Origin: Alphaproteobacteria bacterium
GTDB lineage: Bacteria > Myxococcota_A > UBA796 > GCA-2862545
DNA length: 64,000 nucleotides
Assembly: GCA_020632955.1 (NCBI GenBank)
Contig: JACKEO010000005.1
Span: 124,001-188,000, forward strand
Direction of reading: 5' to 3'
Part shown: piece after piece, positions 59,291 through 64,000 of the stretch
How the letters are laid out: each line of letters starts with the position of its first letter
Numbering within the stretch: the first letter of the stretch is position 1
Translations under genes and position numbers: made by a program
The notes under the pieces: generated by a model
What the model was told of the DNA's origin: nothing
The model's database searches: none
The model's input: only the letters and a program-made list of their open reading frames with translations

Positions 59291-59296
59291 TAGGGT
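59291..59296 (+). promoter_or_regulatory. Candidate -10 hexamer TAGGGT for the two-component operon
   Basis: TAGGGT, 28 nt before the ATG at 59325, in the 151-nt gap after the flippase-like gene. Fits the local TA[GC]N[GC]T pattern. The gap also has CCTGCGCAGG, a short palindrome, and nothing else recognised. Confidence 0.4.
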
Positions 59297-59324
59297 GAGG
59301 ACGACCCCTCGCCCTGGAGGCCCC

Positions 59325-59885
59325 ATGCCCTCGGTCGCCCTCTCTCCCCCCCTCGACGCGCCGGCGGTCACCGACGTGGAGGCCGTCCGCACGGTGGGCC
59401 TCGCGGGGGGTGGCGTGCTCGGCCTGTCGCTCGCCACCACCCTGGTGATCGGCGCCCCGCTCCTCTTCGCCCCCCTGGTGGGGGCCGCGCTCACCACGGC
59501 GGCGCAGGTGGTGGTGCTCACGGTGCCCTCCCTGCTCGTGGTGCAGGTGGCCGCGGGTCTCGACATCACGCCGCGGCAGACGCTGGGCGCCCTGCGGCAG
59601 GGCGTGCACGACGGGGGGGCGCTGCTCGTCGCCCTCGTGCCGCTGGCGCTCTTCTTCGGCAGCAGCGGCCCGAGCGTGTGGACCACGCTGGCGGGCTTCC
59701 AGGTGGCGGGCACCACGGCGCTCTTCGTGGCGCTCGTGCGGTCGGGCTTCGCGCTGGTGGACGCCGAGCCCGAGGCGGGCCCGAGGGCGCGCCTGGTGGC
59801 GGCCGCCTGGGTGGCGACGGGCCTGCTCGTGGCCCTCGGGGCCGCGTCGAACGCCTTCCGCCTCGCCCTGCGGGTGCTGGTGTGA
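59325..59885 (+). CDS. Membrane protein of the two-component operon, gene 1
   Basis: 186 residues from the ATG at 59325 (GGAGG 4 nt upstream). About five hydrophobic segments after a soluble start. It resembles the next protein in layout: 'LSLATTLVIGAPLLFAPLVG', 'VVVLTVPSLLVVQVAAGLDITPRQTLGALRQGVH', 'ALVPLALFFGSS'. The 'V-P-S-L...L-D-I-T-P-R-Q-T' part is like an uncharacterised polytopic family with 'K-x-P-L ... P-x-L ... R-Q' loops found in several bacteria. Overlaps the next gene by four bases (GTGA). Function unknown; may sense or shape a membrane state read by the kinase downstream. Confidence 0.62.
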   Translation: MPSVALSPPLDAPAVTDVEAVRTVGLAGGGVLGLSLATTLVIGAPLLFAPLVGAALTTAAQVVVLTVPSLLVVQVAAGLDITPRQTLGALRQGVHDGGALLVALVPLALFFGSSGPSVWTTLAGFQVAGTTALFVALVRSGFALVDAEPEAGPRARLVAAAWVATGLLVALGAASNAFRLALRVLV

Positions 59886-60568
59886 GCCCCGCGGAGACGG
59901 CCGGGCCGTCGGTGTCGTCGGGACCGTCCTGGGGTGCGCTGGCGCGGCAGGCCCTGCGCAGCCCCGCCCTCCTCCGCGCGGACGAGGGACGGGAGGTGGC
60001 CACGTCGGCCCGCCTGCTGCTGCTGGGCATGGCGGGTGCCGCCGCCTTCGGCACGGTGGCGGGCAGCCTGCACGGGGACGTGCAGGCGCTGTACGCCGCG
60101 GTGAAGCTGCCCCTGGTGGTGGTGGTGCCCCTGCTGGCCTCGCTGCCCACGCTGCACTGGCTGCTGGGTGCGGCCGGGGATCCCCGACCCTGGCAGGCGC
60201 TCACCCGGGAGGCCGCGCTCGCGGTGGCGCGCATCGGGCTGCTGCTGGTGGCCTTCGTGCCGGTGGTGTGGGTGACCTGGGGCGTGGGTCCCAGCCACGC
60301 GGTGGCGGTGCGCGTGCTCGCCGCCGTGGTGGCCGCGGCCTTCGTCCTGGGCATGCGCGAGCTCTTCCTCGTCGCCTCGGCGCGCGAGGGCGGCGTGGTG
60401 GGTCGCGGTCTCGCGGTGGTGCTGCTGGCGCTCACCCTGGGCCAGGCCAGCTGGGCGCTGCGTCCCTTCGTGGGCGCGCCCGGGGACGAGCGGGTCTTCC
60501 TGGTGGGGGCCGACGGGCTCTTCGTGCGCGGCCTGGTGGACCCGATGTACCGGGACGGTGGGCGGTGA
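59882..60568 (+). CDS. Membrane protein of the two-component operon, gene 2
   Basis: 228 residues; GTG in a four-base overlap. A cytoplasmic start ('ARQALRSPALLRADEGREVATSARLLLLGMAG') is followed by about six hydrophobic segments with 'AAAFGTVAGSLHGDVQALYAAVKLPLVVVVPLLASLPTLHWLLGA', 'LVAFVPVVWVTWGVGPSHAVAVRVLAA' and 'GMRELFLV'. The 'G-x-x-x-G-S ... Q-x-L-x-x-x-x-K-x-P-L ... P-x-L' part fits the same uncharacterised polytopic family as gene 1, which looks like a diverged duplicate. Overlaps the next gene by four bases. Unknown function. Confidence 0.65.
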   Translation: MSPAETAGPSVSSGPSWGALARQALRSPALLRADEGREVATSARLLLLGMAGAAAFGTVAGSLHGDVQALYAAVKLPLVVVVPLLASLPTLHWLLGAAGDPRPWQALTREAALAVARIGLLLVAFVPVVWVTWGVGPSHAVAVRVLAAVVAAAFVLGMRELFLVASAREGGVVGRGLAVVLLALTLGQASWALRPFVGAPGDERVFLVGADGLFVRGLVDPMYRDGGR

Positions 60569-61143
60569 GCACCTCCGGGCTCGTGGTGCTGCTCGGCTAC
60601 GTGGCGGTGGGCGGCGCGGTGGCGGTGGGCCTGCGTCGGCAGGGTGCGGGCCTCGACACCTGCGGCGCCGCCGTGGTGGCCTGGCCCTTCCTGGTGCACC
60701 TGCTCGGCGGGGAGCCCGCGGTGGCGGACGACCCCTCGGGTCCCCTGGGCGGGGCCATCGCGCGGGCCTTCGCGAAGGTGGAGGAGGTGCTCGATCGCTC
60801 CGACGCGGACGGGCTGCACTGGACCGGCGAGCTGGGGGCCCTGCGCCGCTCGCTCGAGGAGGCCGACCGGCGCCTCACGGTGGTGGACCGCATCCTCGCC
60901 GACGCCGCCGAGGAGCCCTCCGCCGGGGGCGCGCTGGCCGAGAGCCTCGGTGCCCTGCGGGCCACGCGGGGGCGGGCCGCCGCCGAGATCGAGGCGGTGC
61001 TCGACGAGCTGGCCCGTCTGCGCGTGCAGATCGGCATCGTGGCCCTGTCGGGCGATAGCATGCCGGTGCGGGAGGGCCTGCGGGGCCTCACCGCGCGGGT
61101 GCGCGCGCTGGACGAGCTGGCCGCCATCGGTCCGGGGAGGTGA
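60565..61143 (+). CDS. Membrane-anchored coiled-coil protein of the two-component operon
   Basis: 192 residues; GTG in a four-base overlap. One or two N-terminal hydrophobic segments ('TSGLVVLLGYVAVGGAVAVGL', 'GAAVVAWPFLVHLLGG') are followed by a long charged helical part (about 65-190), 'AIARAFAKVEEVLDRSD', 'LGALRRSLEEADRRLTVVDRILADAA', 'GALRATRGRAAAEIEAVLDELARLRVQIGIVAL', typical of a coiled coil. It ends four bases into the response regulator. Likely a scaffold or signal coupler between the two membrane proteins and the kinase. Confidence 0.62.
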   Translation: MSTSGLVVLLGYVAVGGAVAVGLRRQGAGLDTCGAAVVAWPFLVHLLGGEPAVADDPSGPLGGAIARAFAKVEEVLDRSDADGLHWTGELGALRRSLEEADRRLTVVDRILADAAEEPSAGGALAESLGALRATRGRAAAEIEAVLDELARLRVQIGIVALSGDSMPVREGLRGLTARVRALDELAAIGPGR

Positions 61144-61841
61144 GGGTGCAGCCCAGGGTGCTCGTGGTGGACGACGACGCGCCGCTCCGCGAGGTGGTGC
61201 GCTACGCGCTGGAGCGCGCCGGCTTCGTGGTGGACGAGGCGTCGGACGGACGCGCCGCCCTCGATCGGCTCGCCACGCACACGGCCGACCTGCTCGTGCT
61301 CGACGTGGCGATGCCGCGCCTCGACGGCCTGGGTGTGTGCCGCGAGCTGCGGTCCCGGCCCGACGGCGGCCCGCCGATCATCTTCCTCACCGCCCGCGAC
61401 GACGAGGTGGACCGGGTGCTGGGCCTGGAGCTGGGCGGCGACGACTACGTCACCAAGCCCTTCTCGCCGCGGGAGCTGGCCAGCCGGGTGCGCGCGGTGC
61501 TGAGGCGCACCCGTCCCGAGCCGAGCGCCGAGGCCGACGAGGCGCTGCAGTCGGGTCCGGTGCGCGTGGACCTCGGGCAGCGACGGGTGTGGGTGGACGA
61601 CGTCGAGGTCACCCTCACGGCCACCGAGTTCGACCTGCTCCGCGCCCTGCTCGCCCGGCCGGGACGGGTCTACACCCGCGAGGAGCTGGTGCAGCGCGTG
61701 TACGGCGACGGCTGGCACGTGAGCGACCGCACCATCGACAGCCACCTGCGCCGCGTGCGCCAGAAGCTGGGCGAGGCGGGCAGCGAGGGGGTCCGCACGG
61801 TGCACGGCGTGGGCTACCGCTTCGCCCACGAGGACGCGTGA
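61140..61841 (+). CDS. OmpR-family response regulator
   Basis: 233 residues; GTG in a four-base overlap. Receiver domain (1-125) with Asp11/Asp12, the phosphoacceptor Asp55 in 'LLVLDVAMPRLDG', Thr84 and Lys106 in 'DDYVTKPF'. C-terminal winged helix (about 140-230) with 'QRRVWVDDVEVTLTATEFDLLRALLARPGRVYTREELVQRVYG' spacing, 'RTIDSHLRRVRQKLGEAG' (recognition helix) and 'TVHGVGYRF'. All functional residues intact. It acts with the kinase encoded four bases on. DNA targets unknown. Confidence 0.95.
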   Translation: MRVQPRVLVVDDDAPLREVVRYALERAGFVVDEASDGRAALDRLATHTADLLVLDVAMPRLDGLGVCRELRSRPDGGPPIIFLTARDDEVDRVLGLELGGDDYVTKPFSPRELASRVRAVLRRTRPEPSAEADEALQSGPVRVDLGQRRVWVDDVEVTLTATEFDLLRALLARPGRVYTREELVQRVYGDGWHVSDRTIDSHLRRVRQKLGEAGSEGVRTVHGVGYRFAHEDA

Positions 61842-63238
61842 AGCTCCGGCTGCGGTCGTGGCTGCTGCTGAGCCACCTGGCGGTGCTCGCGGTGCCGGTG
61901 GCCTTCCTGGTGATGACCGGCCTGCTGCGCTTCGAGCTGGCGCGGCAGGCGGGCAACGACGTGGACCGTCGGGCGCTCGTGGTGGGGCGCCTGGTGGCGG
62001 GTCAGCTCGCGCTGGAGGAGGCCCGGGGCGGGGACCGGCTGGAGGCGTCCCGGCGCCTGATGGCCCTGCTCGAGCCGCACCCGAAGGACCACTACCCGGT
62101 GCACACCTGGCTGTACGACGGGGACGGCGGGCTGCTCGCGTCCACGGCGGGCGCGGCCGCGGCGCCCCCGAGCACGGCGGGGCTCGCGCGGGCGCTGGAG
62201 GGCGACAAGAACACGCGGCTGGTGCCCGACCCCGACGCGCCCTGGGCGTCGCGCCTGCTGGGCCTGGCGGTGCCCCAGGGGCTGCTGGTGGCGGCCGCAC
62301 CGGTGCGCTTCGAGCCCGAGGCACCCATCCTGGGCGCGGTGGTGCTGGCCCGCACGCCGGCCCACGCGCGGCGCCTGGCCTGGGTCTACCTCTTCCCGAT
62401 GCAGGCCCTGGCCGCCTTCGCGATCGGGGTGACCGCCCTGCTGGCGCTCAGCCTCGCCGACCGCATCGGCAGCTCGCTGCAGCAGCTCGCAGGCACCATC
62501 CGCCGCATCGCCGCAGGCGAGACGGGGGCAGCGGTGCAGCTGGATGGCGCCGTGAGCTCCTCCCACCTGGCGGAGGTACGGGAGCTGGCCGCCGACGTGC
62601 AGCGCATGGCGGGGCAGATCGAGGCGCGGCTGGCCTTCGTGCAGGACTTCGCGAGCAACGTGGCCCACGAGTTCCGCACCCCCCTGTCCACGCTGGTGGG
62701 GGCCGTGGAGCTGCTGCAGGACGACCTCGACATGCCCGTGGACGAGCGGGCGCGCTTCCTGCGCCGCGCCGACGAGCAGCTGGTGCGCCTGCGCACCCTC
62801 ATCGACGGGCTGCTGGCCCTGGCGCGGGCCGAGCGGGCGGTGCGGGAGCCGGTGGATCTCGACGCCCTCCTCGACACACAGCAGGGCGACGACCTGGTGC
62901 GGGAGGGCCACGCGGGGGCGGTGCCCGGCGACCTCGCCACCCTGCGGCTGGTGCTCGCCAACCTGGTGCAGAACGCGCGGCAGCACGGGACGGCACCCGT
63001 GCGGCTGGTGGGCTGGCGGGAGGAGGGGCGCGCCGGCTTCGACGTGATCGACGCGGGCCAGGGCATCGCGCCCGACGTGCTCCCCCAGATCTGGGAGCGC
63101 TTCTTCACCACCGATCGCGAGCGCGGCGTGGGCCTGGGCCTGGCGCTGGTGCGCACCATCGTGGAGGCGCACGGCGGGGCGGTGGAGGTGGACGGCACGC
63201 CGGGTGCGGTGCGCTTCCGCGTGGCGTTGCCGAGCTGA
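61838..63238 (+). CDS. Sensor histidine kinase
   Basis: 466 residues; GTG in a four-base overlap with the regulator. TM1 (about 7-29), a periplasmic sensor region (about 30-180), TM2 (about 190-212), HAMP (about 213-265), HisKA with His277 in 'VAHEFRTPL', then N-box 'LVLANLVQNARQHG', G1 'DAGQGIAPD', F-box 'IWERFFTTD' and G2 'GVGLGLALVRTI'. A complete transmembrane kinase. The sensor part is not recognised. Last gene of the five-gene operon, so the membrane proteins before it are probably part of its signal pathway. Confidence 0.95.
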   Translation: MKLRLRSWLLLSHLAVLAVPVAFLVMTGLLRFELARQAGNDVDRRALVVGRLVAGQLALEEARGGDRLEASRRLMALLEPHPKDHYPVHTWLYDGDGGLLASTAGAAAAPPSTAGLARALEGDKNTRLVPDPDAPWASRLLGLAVPQGLLVAAAPVRFEPEAPILGAVVLARTPAHARRLAWVYLFPMQALAAFAIGVTALLALSLADRIGSSLQQLAGTIRRIAAGETGAAVQLDGAVSSSHLAEVRELAADVQRMAGQIEARLAFVQDFASNVAHEFRTPLSTLVGAVELLQDDLDMPVDERARFLRRADEQLVRLRTLIDGLLALARAERAVREPVDLDALLDTQQGDDLVREGHAGAVPGDLATLRLVLANLVQNARQHGTAPVRLVGWREEGRAGFDVIDAGQGIAPDVLPQIWERFFTTDRERGVGLGLALVRTIVEAHGGAVEVDGTPGAVRFRVALPS

Positions 63239-63318
63239 TCGACCCGCCCGATCGCAGGACCGTGGAAGTCCCCTTGGGAACGGGGCGCTCGTGGTACCTC
63301 TGCGGATCGGGAGGCCCC

Positions 63319-63753
63319 ATGCCCAAGAACGACCTGATCCCCCGCGTGACCGTCGGCTCGGTCTCGCTCAAGAAGGACAAGAGCTACACGTCCTACAAGG
63401 ACAGCGGGAAGAACACCTCGGATCTCAAGGAGATCATGAAGGTGCTCAAGGACGCGAAGTTCTGGGGTGCGGAGCTCAAGGTCGACCAGAAGAAGGAGAA
63501 GGCCACCGCGACCACGGGCGTGGTCTACCCCAACGTCCCCGGGCACCCCGGCCACGTCGATCCGGGCAGCAAGGGGTGGAAGTACAACGTGGAGCGCGGG
63601 AACAGCACGGTGGACCGGCTGTTCTGCAAGGCCACGGCCTCGCTCGGCCGGCAGGAGGTCACCGAGGTCAAGAAGGGCAAGGTGGTGATCCGCTACCTCG
63701 ACGTCACGGTGTCCGTGAGCGCGTCGATCTCGGTGGAGGAGGACACCCACTGA
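63319..63753 (+). CDS. Lysine-rich small protein of unknown function
   Basis: 144 residues; ATG after GGGAGG. Strikingly Lys-rich at the N-terminal half ('LKKDKSYTSYKDSGKNTSDLKEIMKVLKDAKFW', 'KVDQKKEKATATTG'), with more AAG codons and lower GC than its neighbours. The C-terminal half is beta-like ('GKVVIRYLDVTVSVSASISVEED'). 'GHPGHVDPGSKGWKYNVERGN' in the middle has two His. No signal peptide; probably cytoplasmic or secreted by a non-Sec route. Family not recognised. Composition suggests transfer or a special role. Confidence 0.68.
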   Translation: MPKNDLIPRVTVGSVSLKKDKSYTSYKDSGKNTSDLKEIMKVLKDAKFWGAELKVDQKKEKATATTGVVYPNVPGHPGHVDPGSKGWKYNVERGNSTVDRLFCKATASLGRQEVTEVKKGKVVIRYLDVTVSVSASISVEEDTH

Positions 63754-63766
63754 CCCGCGGGCGTCG

Positions 63767-64000
63767 TCACGCCGCGTGGATCGCCCAGGTGAGGCCCCTC
63801 GGCGTGGGGCCCGTGGGCCCGAACACGTCGAGCAGGTCGGCGGCCTCGAGCACGGCGCCCACCGTGTGCACGCCCGCGGCGCGCGCCCGTCCCTGGGCGA
63901 GCCAGGTGGCGGCGGTGCCCGCGAGGGCGGCGCTCGTGCGGTAGACGTCGTGGCCCTCCACCCGCACCGTGCAGCGACCGCGCAGGCCCTGGGCCTCCAC
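63767..64000 (-). CDS. Saccharopine dehydrogenase-like protein, C-terminal end, 5' end outside window
   Basis: Only the last 77 residues are in the window. The pattern 'EAQGLRGRCTVRVEGHDVYRTSAALAGTAATWLAQGRARAAGVHTVGAVLEAADLLDVFGPTG' spacing fits the C-terminal domain of saccharopine dehydrogenase-family NAD(P)-binding proteins ('V-x-G-x-D-x-Y-x-x-x-A ... G-x-x-T'). The first in-frame GTG at the window edge is probably an internal Val. It converges with the Lys-rich gene. Substrate unknown; the family includes lysine-pathway enzymes and many short-chain redox proteins. Confidence 0.55.
   Translation of the reverse strand: MEAQGLRGRCTVRVEGHDVYRTSAALAGTAATWLAQGRARAAGVHTVGAVLEAADLLDVFGPTGPTPRGLTWAIHAA

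Overview
The window is very GC-rich DNA, almost fully coding, and looks like part of the chromosome of a Myxococcota-type (deltaproteobacterial) organism. The pointers are protein-level: about fifteen lipoproteins, many with an Asp/Thr tether after the lipobox; Myxococcus-type cysteine repeats interleaved with FG-GAP propellers; a DUF1592/DUF1552 pair; thrombospondin type-3 and Kazal-like modules; and many GTG starts. No rRNA, tRNA, CRISPR array, phage or insertion-sequence transposase was seen. Taxonomy is an inference.

Layout. 1-3350 (minus): a redox/iron envelope operon made of a di-haem oxidoreductase, an imelysin and a cytochrome P460-like lipoprotein, then a DUF2341-like lipoprotein cut by the window edge. 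A well-formed promoter with an overlapping palindrome precedes it. 3479-5662 (minus): inorganic pyrophosphatase and a GT-C-like membrane protein. 5815-11418: an 1867-residue lipoprotein with a Gly-X-Y (collagen-like) stalk and three propellers. 11489-15415: PhoD-type phosphatase, an EEP-family phosphoesterase and a phospholipase-D/cardiolipin-synthase protein. 15430-17107: a divergent pair made of a RegB-like quinone-sensor membrane domain with no kinase and a ChrR-like zinc anti-sigma protein with no sigma factor. 17117-21049 (minus): lipoprotein, TPR membrane protein, GT-C protein. 21155-24876: a second Gly-Asp-Ser stalk lipoprotein with six tandem C-terminal domains, and a Kazal-like lipoprotein. 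24895-28732 (minus): DUF1592, DUF1552 and lipoprotein operon. 29016-31226: RRM RNA-binding protein and two membrane proteins. 31238-34888 (minus): GT-C, methyltransferase, GT-C. 34977-38481: PQQ-like propeller, FGE-like protein and acyltransferase, all overlapping. 38471-43631: M23-type lipoprotein, another GT-C protein, small lipoprotein.

43725-49998: a HipBA module with two matching operators, a penicillin/AHL-acylase-type lipoprotein, an orphan Phd/YefM antitoxin, an uncharacterised helical protein and an SGNH lipoprotein. 50006-53755: an exported protein and an FGE/TolB-N/thioredoxin-like composite. 53782-57427: a fatty-acid cluster with a hotdog thioesterase, a TetR regulator with a perfect 22-bp operator and two acyl-CoA dehydrogenases separated by a 142-bp inverted-repeat element. 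57622-63238: an exported protein, a flippase-like membrane protein, and a five-gene operon joined by four GTGA overlaps that ends in an OmpR regulator and histidine kinase. 63319-64000: a Lys-rich small protein and a partial dehydrogenase.

The genes mainly concern the cell envelope: lipoproteins, surface stalks, GT-C enzymes, phospholipid and cell-wall enzymes, and redox or two-component sensing. Twelve starts are preceded by a shared TA[GC]N[GC]T hexamer that is probably the local -10 element. The most unusual items are the orphan RegB-like/ChrR-like pair, the (Gly-Asp-Ser)n stalk lipoproteins and the two-component operon with its uncharacterised membrane partners. All assignments come from reading the sequence; no database search was run.
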